Assembly: GCA_910587255.1 (NCBI GenBank)
Contig: CAJUKT010000076.1
Coordinates: forward strand, 1 to 12,313
From: an uncultured Oscillospiraceae bacterium
Lineage (GTDB): Bacteria; Bacillota; Clostridia; Oscillospirales; Oscillospiraceae
DNA: 12,313 nt
Direction: 5' to 3'
Part shown: piece by piece, positions 5,862 to 12,313 of the stretch
Numbering within the stretch: position 1 is the first letter of the stretch
Layout: each line of letters opens with the position of its first letter
Notes under the pieces: generated by a model
Seen by the model: only the letters and a program-made list of their open reading frames with translations
Told to the model about the DNA's origin: nothing
Databases searched by the model: none
Made by a program: the position numbers and the translations under genes

Positions 5862-6926
5862 TTGCTTACTTTAGGCAGTTTATTTGACGGCATCGGCGTG
5901 TTCCCCCTGGCCGCCCACCGGCAGGGCGTCACGCCCCTATGGGCCAGCGAGATACGAAAGGCCCCCGTCTCCATCACCAAACGGCATTTCCCGGAGATGG
6001 AGCACCTGGGCGATATTACGGAGCTGGACGGCGGGAAGATACCGCCCGTCCACATCATCACTTTCGGCTCCCCCTGTCAAAATCTATCTCAAATTGGCGA
6101 CAGGTCCGGCCTTGCCGGGGAAAAATCAAACCTGTTTTTTCACGCGATCAGAATTATTCGAGAAATGAGGTGCGCCACTGGAAATCTCTATCCAATTATC
6201 TCTGTTTGGGAAAACGTCATGGGATCGCTTTCTTCAAATGACCGGCTGGATTATAGAGCCGTCCTCGCAGCCTTCACAGACGCCGAGGTTCCAATGCCTC
6301 CTTCTGGAAGATGGGCAAACGCCGGTATGGTGCGAGGGGATGTCCCTGACCTCTCCTGGCGGCTTATGGACGCCCAATATTGGTCAGTCCCCCGGCTGGC
6401 ACGACGGCAGCGTATTTTTATCGTGGCCGATTTTGGAGGGCGGCGTGCTCACGAGATACTGTTTAAGCCCCGCCCAATGTTCCAAGTTCCTCCGCCTTGC
6501 GGAAAAGGCGGGCTGTCCGCCGCCCCCGGAGATCGAGGCCCTGTTATTGAAACAGGGGGGCGTGTACCCATCGTGCGGCCCTTCCAGCTTTTCCGTATGC
6601 GCGGCGCCGCCAAAGACCGATACCACGTCCAGTTCCGGGACAGCTTTGGATTTGCAACTGACCCTTTTCCCACCCTTTTAGCCAGCGCCGTCAACCCCTT
6701 CGCTTTCTATTATGAGGACGATCCGCTGGACGGCTGCATCCGCTATGTCACGGAGACAGAGGCGGAACGGCTCATGGGCCTGCCGGAAGGCTGGACGGCA
6801 TACGGCGCGGAGGGCGAGGCCATCAGCGCCGCCCAGCGCCAGCAGGCCCTGGGGAACGCCATCGCCCTGCCCTGCGCGGAGTACATCATGACCGGGATCA
6901 GGGAGGTCCTGGCCCGGCCCCCCTGA
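5862..6926 (+). CDS. C5-cytosine DNA methyltransferase
   Basis: The enzyme transfers a methyl group from S-adenosylmethionine to carbon 5 of cytosine in DNA. The start is TTG at 5862, behind AAAGGAGG at 5849-5856. The product is 354 residues. Motif I is SLFDGIGVFPLA (residues 6-17), motif IV GSPCQNLSQIGD with catalytic Cys72, motif VI WENV (116-119), and motif X RQQALGNAIALP (326-337). Motif VIII (SVPRLARRQRIFIVADF) is unusual: the common VPQRRRRIF form is altered and two residues longer. A target-recognition region is expected between about 195 and 285. No restriction enzyme is adjacent, so an orphan, anti-restriction role for the element is likely. From about 6115 to 6600 the frame uses many A/T-ending codons, unlike its flanks, where another frame overlaps. 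Confidence 0.9.
   Translation: MLTLGSLFDGIGVFPLAAHRQGVTPLWASEIRKAPVSITKRHFPEMEHLGDITELDGGKIPPVHIITFGSPCQNLSQIGDRSGLAGEKSNLFFHAIRIIREMRCATGNLYPIISVWENVMGSLSSNDRLDYRAVLAAFTDAEVPMPPSGRWANAGMVRGDVPDLSWRLMDAQYWSVPRLARRQRIFIVADFGGRRAHEILFKPRPMFQVPPPCGKGGLSAAPGDRGPVIETGGRVPIVRPFQLFRMRGAAKDRYHVQFRDSFGFATDPFPTLLASAVNPFAFYYEDDPLDGCIRYVTETEAERLMGLPEGWTAYGAEGEAISAAQRQQALGNAIALPCAEYIMTGIREVLARPP
6238..6681 (+). CDS. Overprinted ORF inside the methyltransferase gene (147 aa, possible N-terminal extension)
   Basis: This frame lies wholly inside the methyltransferase gene, shifted by +1. It reads like a real protein: IIEPSSQPSQTPRFQCLLLEDGQTP, then SPGWHDGSVFLSWPILEGG, the block RYCLSPAQCSKFLRLAEKAGCPPPPEIEALLLKQGG split over residues 73-108, and LDLQLTLFPP at the end. 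From memory, LSPxxCxxxLRxAEKxGxxxPP patterns occur in small proteins found next to or overlapping phage and ICE methylases. In 6481-6570 this frame has 24 of 30 codons ending in G/C, against 14 of 30 for the methyltransferase frame. ATG 6238 has no good ribosome site. The frame is open back to 6169 (SLFGKTSWDRFLQ), and a CTG at 6178 lies behind GAGGTG, so the start is uncertain. Function unknown. Confidence 0.55.
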   Translation: MTGWIIEPSSQPSQTPRFQCLLLEDGQTPVWCEGMSLTSPGGLWTPNIGQSPGWHDGSVFLSWPILEGGVLTRYCLSPAQCSKFLRLAEKAGCPPPPEIEALLLKQGGVYPSCGPSSFSVCAAPPKTDTTSSSGTALDLQLTLFPPF

Positions 6927-6952
6927 AATGCGTCTCAACTTGAGACGCATTT
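6926..6952 (+). repeat. 27-nt palindromic hairpin, copy 3 of 4
   Basis: Perfect AAATGCGTCTC/GAGACGCATTT stem, loop AACTT. The first A is the last base of the methyltransferase stop codon TGA. CGACA follows as in other copies. It ends 18 nt before the GGAGGT ribosome site of the next gene. Confidence 0.9.
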
Positions 6953-6983
6953 CGACATTTTATGAAAATTGGAGGTTATCTGC

Positions 6984-7940
6984 ATGAAACGCATTACGCC
7001 CCTGCTGCTGGCGGTGGTCCTGGCCTGTGCCCTGACCTGCCCGGCCCTGGCCGCGGAAGCGCCGGAGGGGACCGCCCCCGTCCGGCCCGCCGCCCTGTAC
7101 CCCACGGAGGTGGTGGAGACCGAGGCTGGCGGCGGCCGCCGTCTGGAGAAGGTCTACCTGCTCACCGCCGCCGACAACCCGGCGAACATCCCCACCGCTG
7201 ACTTTGAGCGGGAGGGCTACCGCTATACCTTGCTGGACGTGACCCGGCAGGACTACACCGAGAGCGAGACCAGGGAGCACACCGAGACCGTCACCCTGGA
7301 CAGCGGCACCAAGGACATGGACAAGATCATGCCCCAGCTCGCCGCCACGCGGGAAGTCACCACCGAGGACGGCTTTACCGGCATCCTGACTCTGGACACC
7401 GCCAGCATCACCGTGGAGGCCGCGGGCTACGGCTCCTCCTCCCGCACCGTCACCGCCACCCGGAACTATCCGAATTTGTCCGACGCCGACTCATCCCTGA
7501 TCCCCAAGACCATCACGGACGGCGGACGGACGCTGACCCTGGCGGACGTTCAGTGGCTGGAGGCCGGGGAGTTTTACAACGCCACGGCCAGCTACACCGG
7601 CACCGCCACCAGCAGCTATGCCACCGGCTACGTTATCACCGCCGAATACGCCGGGGAGGTGGTCAAGACCATCAGCGGCGAGATGATCTATACGGCGGTA
7701 TTCAGCGGCACCCCCATCAACGCCCCCGCAGAGACGGAACCGGGGCCGGACGATGGAAACAATGACAGCATGGAGACCCCGCCGCCGGAGCAGGAGGAAC
7801 CCGGCACTTCCGGCGGTATCGGCCTGAAATGGCTGCTGGTCCTGCCCATCGGGGCGGGGGCGGCAGGGCTGGCCTTCCTGGGGAAATTCCTGCTGAAAAA
7901 ATACAAGGCTAAAAAAGAATGGAAGGAGTACACCACATGA
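6984..7940 (+). CDS. Signal-peptide surface protein with C-terminal membrane anchor
   Basis: The ATG at 6984 follows GGAGGT at 6971-6976. An in-frame TTG at 6969 would place the start inside the ribosome site. The 318-residue product has a classic signal peptide (MKRITPLLLAVVLACALTCPALAAEA, shown here as residues 1-25, cleavage near ALA-AEA). A long extracellular region follows, rich in Thr and beta-strand-like sequence (about 40-240), including SSLIPKTI and GRTLTLADVQW. An acidic Pro-rich spacer (about 245-275) leads to one transmembrane helix (LKWLLVLPIGAGAAGLAFLG, 281-300) and a short Lys-rich cytoplasmic tail. Similar anchored proteins of unknown function precede sortase genes in clostridial ICEs. 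Its stop overlaps the sortase start (ATGA), so both are made together. It may be a partner or scaffold in the surface contact apparatus. Confidence 0.85.
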   Translation: MKRITPLLLAVVLACALTCPALAAEAPEGTAPVRPAALYPTEVVETEAGGGRRLEKVYLLTAADNPANIPTADFEREGYRYTLLDVTRQDYTESETREHTETVTLDSGTKDMDKIMPQLAATREVTTEDGFTGILTLDTASITVEAAGYGSSSRTVTATRNYPNLSDADSSLIPKTITDGGRTLTLADVQWLEAGEFYNATASYTGTATSSYATGYVITAEYAGEVVKTISGEMIYTAVFSGTPINAPAETEPGPDDGNNDSMETPPPEQEEPGTSGGIGLKWLLVLPIGAGAAGLAFLGKFLLKKYKAKKEWKEYTT

Positions 7941-8743
7941 AGAAATGGAAAACCACGCTGTTGTCTGCCGCCCTGCTGCTGTCCCTGTCTGTGGCCCCGG
8001 CCCACGCGCTGGAATACACCTTTGACGGCCCGCCCACCGGGGACTTCGGCACACCCACCAGCGCGGAGGACATCATCCAGACCGGGGCCGAACCCGCCAA
8101 CAAGGACAGGAGCAAGAGCAGCGCCCTGATCCCGCCCGGCTTTGGGACGCCCACCAGCTACCTGCCGGGGAGCGGCGAGTACCTGACCCCGAACCTCGCC
8201 GCGGACGGTCCCCTGAGCGGGAATTACACCCTCACCGTGACGGGCGGCGGCACACCGGCTCTCCCCGGCGCGGTTGACGCTGCCACGCCCACCAATCCAG
8301 CCTATCCCACCACCAGCGGCCCCGTCACCGCCTTTACTGATGTAACCGATGACCTCTATTACCGCAACGGCAGTTTGGGCACGCTGGAGATACCGTCCAT
8401 CGGCCTGACCGTCAATATCTATCAGGGAACGGACAGCGCCGCTCTGAAAAAGGGCGCGGGCCACTTTACCAGCACCAGCATCTGGAATGGCAACGTGGCC
8501 CTGGCTGGGCACAACCGGGGGGTAAACAACCATTTCGGCAAAATCCATACGCTTGACACGGGCAACACCATCACCCTCACCACGGCCCTGGGCACCCGTA
8601 CCTACGCCGTCACCAGCGTGGCAAAGGTCGATGTGATGGACAATGCCATGCTGGAGGCCACCAGCGACAACTGCATCACCCTCTTTACCTGTGTCCAGAA
8701 CCAGCCCAGCTACCGCTGGTGTGTCCGGGCGGTCGAGAGTTGA
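7937..8743 (+). CDS. Sortase-family transpeptidase
   Basis: Sortases cut a C-terminal sorting signal of surface proteins and join them to the cell wall or to each other. The 268-residue product starts at ATG 7937 behind GGAAGGAG (7921-7928), overlapping the preceding stop as ATGA. Residues 1-25 are a signal sequence (LLSAALLLSLSVAPAHA). About 26-140 is a Pro/Gly/Thr-rich linker. The sortase domain begins at LGTLEIPSIGLTVNIYQG (about 148-164), with catalytic His192 in LAGHNRG, Cys252 in ITLFTCV and Arg260 in SYRWCVR. Its probable substrate is the Cna-B adhesin further downstream. The signal sequence looks cleavable and no other membrane helix is seen, which is unusual for a sortase. Confidence 0.9.
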   Translation: MKKWKTTLLSAALLLSLSVAPAHALEYTFDGPPTGDFGTPTSAEDIIQTGAEPANKDRSKSSALIPPGFGTPTSYLPGSGEYLTPNLAADGPLSGNYTLTVTGGGTPALPGAVDAATPTNPAYPTTSGPVTAFTDVTDDLYYRNGSLGTLEIPSIGLTVNIYQGTDSAALKKGAGHFTSTSIWNGNVALAGHNRGVNNHFGKIHTLDTGNTITLTTALGTRTYAVTSVAKVDVMDNAMLEATSDNCITLFTCVQNQPSYRWCVRAVES

Positions 8744-8754
8744 CACGCCATTTT

Positions 8755-8783
8755 TAGACAAATTCCTCCGATTATGTTATAAT
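8755..8783 (+). promoter_or_regulatory. Sigma-A promoter of the transglutaminase-like gene
   Basis: TAGACA (8755-8760) and a perfect TATAAT (8778-8783) are separated by exactly 17 bp, in the only notably AT-rich patch of the surface region. A small hairpin GTGGA-GAAA-TCCAC (8788-8801) lies at the expected transcript start and could stabilise the mRNA end. Confidence 0.85.
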
Positions 8784-8831
8784 AATAGTGGAGAAATCCA
8801 CAAAACTATAACATTTTAAGGAGGACTTGAC

Positions 8832-9896
8832 ATGAAGCGGGGATTTACCTTTATCGCGGGAATGTTGATGGGCGCGGCCCTGTTCGGGGGCGGCACAGCA
8901 TATGCGGCGGGCCTGATGGCCGAGCCGTCCAGCCAGACCTTCTATGTGGACGGCCGGCAGATCCAGTTGCAGGCTTACGCCATTGGGGGCAGTAACTATG
9001 TGAAGCTCCGGGACGTGGGGCAGACGGTCGGCTTTAATGTCTACTGGGATGGGGCGGTCTACATCGACACCACCGCCCCCTATACCGGCACAGCACCGGC
9101 GGGCCAGACCTCCGCCCCGGCAACCACACCAGCCCCGGCACAGTCTGGCTACACCATCAGCACCGGCCATTGGAGCAGGGAAGATTTTTCCCGGCAGGCC
9201 AATCCCGCTGTGTTCACCGGCGTTTATGACCGGGACCTATATAACGCCATCCGGCAGACGCTGACGGACATGGGGACGGACAACAGCGCGGGAGACCGCT
9301 GCGCCTACACGATGGTGTCAAAGGAGGATTACGGCGCGGTCAAGCGTATGCTGGGCCGTCTGGACGGGCTGTATCGGTATGAGCACTATGTACCGCAGAA
9401 TTTGAGCAACTACTACGAGTATCTGGACTACTTTGCGGTATCTGTTCAAATGCCGGACGACTATCTGGCGGCCTATGATTTTATCCAGCCCGCTATCGCC
9501 GCCGTGAACCGGCTGGGCACAGACCGGGAGAAGGTAAAGTACCTGAACGACTACCTCTGCGGCCTGCTGGCCTATAACAGAAAGGGCATCGCCGGGATCG
9601 CGCGGACCTTCTCACAGCACAGCGCCGAGCTGGAGGCCGCCTGCGGCGACTATGCCCACAACTTCAAGTTCCTGTGCGCGGCGGCCAATATCCCCTGCTT
9701 TACCATCAGCACCGCCAATCATTCCTGGAATATGGTCTATGCGGACGGCCAGTGGCTCCATGTGGACGTGTCCGCCAACGACCTGTACCGCCGCGATTAT
9801 ATCCTGCTGGCGGGGACCGTTTCAGACCGTACCGACCAGGCGCCGGAAGCCACGGCTTTTCTGAAAGAGCTGCTTGTACCCGGCTCCACCAAGTAA
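8832..9896 (+). CDS. Secreted transglutaminase-like protein with stalk domain
   Basis: The ATG at 8832 follows a strong AAGGAGG (8818-8824). The 354-residue protein has an export signal (FIAGMLMGAALFGGGTAYAAG, residues 8-27 core). A copper-amine-oxidase N-terminal-like stalk domain (FYVDGRQIQLQAYAIGG...YVKLRDVGQTVGF, about 37-83) comes next, then a Thr/Ala/Pro linker (84-107). A transglutaminase-like domain makes up the C-terminal half. The papain-like triad is visible as Cys271 (AACGDYAHNFKFLC), His297 (NHSWNMV) and Asp312 (WLHVDVS). Such enzymes either cross-link proteins or cleave peptide bonds; the activity here is not known. It has its own promoter and terminator, unlike its neighbours, so it looks like an independent cargo gene. 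A role on adhesin or host proteins is inference. Confidence 0.87.
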   Translation: MKRGFTFIAGMLMGAALFGGGTAYAAGLMAEPSSQTFYVDGRQIQLQAYAIGGSNYVKLRDVGQTVGFNVYWDGAVYIDTTAPYTGTAPAGQTSAPATTPAPAQSGYTISTGHWSREDFSRQANPAVFTGVYDRDLYNAIRQTLTDMGTDNSAGDRCAYTMVSKEDYGAVKRMLGRLDGLYRYEHYVPQNLSNYYEYLDYFAVSVQMPDDYLAAYDFIQPAIAAVNRLGTDREKVKYLNDYLCGLLAYNRKGIAGIARTFSQHSAELEAACGDYAHNFKFLCAAANIPCFTISTANHSWNMVYADGQWLHVDVSANDLYRRDYILLAGTVSDRTDQAPEATAFLKELLVPGSTK

Positions 9897-9916
9897 GACC
9901 CGGACATATCAGGGAA

Positions 9917-9944
9917 AGCGGATCGCATAGGCGGTCCGCTTTTT
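9917..9944 (+). terminator. Intrinsic terminator of the transglutaminase-like gene
   Basis: AGCGGATCGC, loop ATAG and GCGGTCCGCT form a 10-bp stem with one G-U pair, followed by five T residues. It isolates the transglutaminase-like gene from the adhesin gene. Confidence 0.9.
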
Positions 9945-9967
9945 CTCTGCCCTGACCGGCCACCCGG

Positions 9968-9994
9968 AAATGCGTCTCAATTTGAGACGCATTT
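9968..9994 (+). repeat. 27-nt palindromic hairpin, copy 4 of 4
   Basis: Perfect AAATGCGTCTC/GAGACGCATTT stem, loop AATTT, flanks CCCGG and CGACA. It lies after the terminator and about 120 nt upstream of the adhesin ribosome site, further than in the other copies. Confidence 0.9.
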
Positions 9995-10027
9995 CGACAC
10001 GCTTAAATAGCCCCGAAAAAAAGAGAA

Positions 10028-10071
10028 CGGGAAAACATCTTTCAATCACGCATGAAAGGAGGATTTTCCCG
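10028..10071 (+). promoter_or_regulatory. Leader stem-loop upstream of the adhesin gene
   Basis: Outer arms CGGGAAAA (10028-10035) and TTTTCCCG (10064-10071) enclose an inner CTTTCA (10039-10044) and TGAAAG (10053-10058). A strong Shine-Dalgarno-like GAAAGGAGG lies in the right half but no start codon follows at useful spacing. It may be a decoy, a ribosome standby site or an RNA control element. No convincing promoter was found nearby. Confidence 0.5.
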
Positions 10072-10124
10072 ACTTTTCAGGGGGTACAGCCTCTTTTCAT
10101 GCCCGGACATGAACAGGAGGCTTT

Positions 10125-12313
10125 ATGAAAAAGCGAATCACCGCATTGATTTTGGCAGCTATCACTGTGTTCAGTATGCTGACCGTTACCGCCAGCGCCG
10201 CGTCCCTGACCACCAGCGGCAGCGTCACCATCCAGCAGGCCGGATATGGCAGCTACCTGGGCAAGAGTACGGGCGGCACCATCGGCGGCGGCTACTGGAA
10301 GTACACCAGCAACACCGGCGCCACCGGCACCGCCTACTGTGTCAACTGGGGCCTAAAAGGGGTGTCCCCCTCCAAGTCCCTGACCATCCAGGAGTACAAC
10401 CGAAGCCCCAAGACTATGGGGGCCTTTGCCAACGGCTACCCCAACCGCACGCTGGCGCAGTTTAAGGAGCTGCACCAGGACAACGTGCGGGGGATCAACA
10501 GTTTGACGGAGGACGAGTACAAATACGCGACCCAGCTTGCGGTTTGGGCCACCTGCGGCCAGCTCGCCGTCCCCGGCACCTCGTTCTCCTCTGGCCGGGC
10601 TACCCTGACCGCGCCCACCTCCGACGCACAGAAAATCCGTGTCTTTGACAGCGTGAAGGCCATTTTGCAGCTCGCCAACGGCTGGACGAAGAACCTCTAT
10701 ACCGGGATGTACCTTCGGGCCGAGGAAAACCGTGATGTACGCGGCGTGGAGGTCATCCATGAGCGCGGTTTGGCCGGAGCTGCTGAAAACAATGTGGAGG
10801 GCATCAAAAAAGAGACCATCAACGGGAAAGAGTATTACACCCGCGTGATGTATGTGGCGTCCGCCACTTCCACCTGGATCGACGAGTACAAGACCAAGGT
10901 GTACTCCACCGACGCCCCCCAGGGCACCATCTTCACCGCCGAGAACGGCTCCCCGCTGGAGACGGTGCAGGAGAACGGGGCCACCTGCTACAAGGTGGAC
11001 ACCAGCAAGAACCGCAGCACTAACCTCAATTCCAACGGCAGCGAATACTACGGCGCGTTCAAGGTCTGCATCCCCGCCGACAATGTGATGGACAACGGCT
11101 CCTTTACCATCAAGGCCACGGGCGGCGTGGCGCAGTTCAATCTGTATCTGGCCTACAACCCCGCCGCGTCGGAACAATCCTATATCATTTCCGACCCCGG
11201 CTATACCACCTGTTACGCACAGGCCGCGTTCAAGTGGACGACCACCGAGGACCTGCCGGAAACCGCCAGCCTGCAAGTAGTGAAAGCCGGGGCGGGCGGC
11301 GCTCCCCTGGAGGGGGCCGAGTTCACCCTGACCGGCGATAAGGGAACCAGCGTCAGCGGCGCCACCGACCGCAATGGGCAGATCATCTGGACAGACCTGC
11401 CCGCCGATGAAAAATTCACCCTGACGGAAACCGCCGCCCCGGAGGGGTATCAGGTCGTGGCACCCATGAACGTCACCCTGACCGCCGGCCGCACCGAGTA
11501 TGTGACTGTCACCGATGATGTGGAGCATGGCTTCACCATCAAGAAGGTGGACGCGCAGAACAAGGGCAGCTTGCAGGGGGCCGTGTTCCGTTTTGAGCAG
11601 ATCGACGGCTCCTATATGACTACCGGCATTACCGGCTTTGACGGCACCATCTCCTTTGAGGGCGACGAGCTGCCCTACGGCTCCTACCGTGTGACGGAGC
11701 AGACGCCCCCGGCCGGTTATGTGAAGTCCTCCCGCGTGGAGACGGTAGAATGGGACGGCACCAAGGATGTGCTTATCACCTGGGAGAATGTGCGCGACAT
11801 CAGCTTGACCATTGTTAAGGTGGACGAGCAGACCGGCGTATCTCTCCCCAACGCCACCTTTGACGTGTACGCGGACGGGAAGCTGTTCACCAGCATTACC
11901 ACCAACGACTCCGGCGAGGCCCGCGTGACAGGCATCCGAAAAGAGGCGTATATCGAAATTGTGGAAACCGCCGCCCCCGCCGGGTATGTGCTGGACAAGA
12001 CCCCTCACGGCATCCACATTGACCCGTATGACCCCGCCACCGAGGACGATCCCGTTTTGACCGTTACCAACCGGGCGCGGCCCGCCCTGCGTATTTTGAA
12101 GTATGACCTGACCAGCAACAAGCCCATGCCCGACGTGACCTTTGAGGTATGGCACGACGGCGACCTGTTCGGGGAGTACACCACCAACGCCAGCGGCGAG
12201 ATTTTTTTGTATGACCTGGAACCGGGCACCTACCTTGTAAAAGAGGTTGCCACGGACGACGCCCATGTGGTGAACAGCACCCCCCAGCAGATCGAATTGA
12301 AGGCCGGTGAAAC
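10125..12313 (+). CDS. Thioester-domain / Cna-B repeat surface adhesin, 3' end outside window
   Basis: The ATG at 10125 follows AGGAGG (10115-10120). The frame is open to the window edge, giving about 729 residues. A signal peptide (ITALILAAITVFSMLTVTASA, core of residues 5-25) is followed by a probable thioester domain. This has Cys72 in TAYCVNWG and Gln137 in TQLAVWA, the pair that forms an internal Cys-Gln thioester in Gram-positive adhesins able to bond covalently to host surfaces. From about 380 on there are at least four Cna-B/SpaA-type repeats (near 380-465, 466-556, 559-650, 654 onward). Each starts with a Lys-containing strand (LQVVK, FTIKK, LTIVK, LRILK), and each of the first three carries a Glu-containing strand (TETAAPEGY, TEQTPPAGY, VETAAPAGY), as in isopeptide-bonded domains. 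The C-terminus, presumably with a sorting signal for the upstream sortase, lies beyond the window. Confidence 0.9.
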   Translation, partial: MKKRITALILAAITVFSMLTVTASAASLTTSGSVTIQQAGYGSYLGKSTGGTIGGGYWKYTSNTGATGTAYCVNWGLKGVSPSKSLTIQEYNRSPKTMGAFANGYPNRTLAQFKELHQDNVRGINSLTEDEYKYATQLAVWATCGQLAVPGTSFSSGRATLTAPTSDAQKIRVFDSVKAILQLANGWTKNLYTGMYLRAEENRDVRGVEVIHERGLAGAAENNVEGIKKETINGKEYYTRVMYVASATSTWIDEYKTKVYSTDAPQGTIFTAENGSPLETVQENGATCYKVDTSKNRSTNLNSNGSEYYGAFKVCIPADNVMDNGSFTIKATGGVAQFNLYLAYNPAASEQSYIISDPGYTTCYAQAAFKWTTTEDLPETASLQVVKAGAGGAPLEGAEFTLTGDKGTSVSGATDRNGQIIWTDLPADEKFTLTETAAPEGYQVVAPMNVTLTAGRTEYVTVTDDVEHGFTIKKVDAQNKGSLQGAVFRFEQIDGSYMTTGITGFDGTISFEGDELPYGSYRVTEQTPPAGYVKSSRVETVEWDGTKDVLITWENVRDISLTIVKVDEQTGVSLPNATFDVYADGKLFTSITTNDSGEARVTGIRKEAYIEIVETAAPAGYVLDKTPHGIHIDPYDPATEDDPVLTVTNRARPALRILKYDLTSNKPMPDVTFEVWHDGDLFGEYTTNASGEIFLYDLEPGTYLVKEVATDDAHVVNSTPQQIELKAGE

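Noticed and set aside
8164..8176. LPGSG in the sortase linker as a sorting signal
   Set aside because: It is internal, with no following hydrophobic segment and basic tail, so it does not meet the requirements of a sortase substrate.
1834..9994. The four repeats as a CRISPR or tandem array
   Set aside because: The copies are kilobases apart between genes, with no spacers of regular length and no cas genes.
9982..10009. TTGAGA inside the 27-nt repeat acting as a -35 box with TTAAAT or TAAATA as -10
   Set aside because: Spacing is 15-16 bp and the -10 match is poor. The other repeat copies have no -10 at a suitable distance, so the repeats are not explained as promoters.
10052..10465. Plus-strand open frame beginning in the adhesin leader
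   Set aside because: It runs into the adhesin gene out of frame and there reads Arg/Gln/His-rich noise. The ATG at 10052 has no ribosome site before it, and the adhesin frame has a signal peptide and domains.
10353..12266. Very long open frame on the minus strand (637 codons)
   Set aside because: It is antisense to the Cna-B adhesin. GC-rich third positions remove stop codons from the opposite strand. Its Gly/Val/His-rich sequence has no domain pattern, and the + strand frame shows clear motifs.

Overview
The window is GC-rich, and every credible gene lies on the + strand. Gene content and codon use point to an integrative and conjugative element (ICE) or related mobilisable element of a gut Clostridium-class Firmicute, probably a GC-rich Oscillospiraceae such as Flavonifractor or Lawsonibacter. 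The host is inferred from style and is not proven. The module types (MobC plus MobA/VirD2-like relaxase, PcfB-like protein, ArdC-like protein, C5 methyltransferase, sortase, Cna-B adhesin) recur in Tn1549-like and related clostridial ICEs. No integrase, coupling ATPase or att site is visible.

Layout. (1) 1-1735: two tandem paralogues of unknown function, the first cut by the window edge, then a small basic unknown protein. (2) 1736-1880: a non-coding stretch packed with inverted repeats, the best oriT candidate, directly upstream of mobC. (3) 1892-5525: a tightly packed mobilisation operon of MobC, HUH relaxase, an unknown 160-residue protein, a PcfB-like protein, and an ArdC-like protein whose zincin motif is degenerate. 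(4) 5526-5861: non-coding DNA with two terminator-like hairpins and two large nested inverted-repeat structures. (5) 5862-6926: a C5-cytosine methyltransferase gene whose middle appears to carry a second protein in another frame. (6) 6984-8743: a membrane-anchored surface protein translationally coupled to a sortase. (7) 8744-9944: a transglutaminase-like secreted protein with its own sigma-A promoter and terminator, looking like an inserted cargo cassette. (8) 9945-12313: a leader region and the start of a large thioester-domain/Cna-B surface adhesin that runs off the window.

Working together: MobC and the relaxase would nick oriT. The PcfB-like protein probably links the relaxosome to a coupling protein outside the window. 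The ArdC-like protein and the methyltransferase plausibly protect or establish incoming DNA. The surface block (sortase, thioester/Cna-B adhesin, transglutaminase) looks like a covalent cell-contact apparatus.

The most notable features that ordinary annotation would miss are four: an overprinted reading frame inside the methyltransferase gene whose codon choice is better than that of the methyltransferase frame; four dispersed copies of a 27-nt palindromic hairpin in gene leaders; a roughly 160-nt nested inverted-repeat element at 5537-5697; and an A7 run in the PcfB-like gene leading into an alternative frame.
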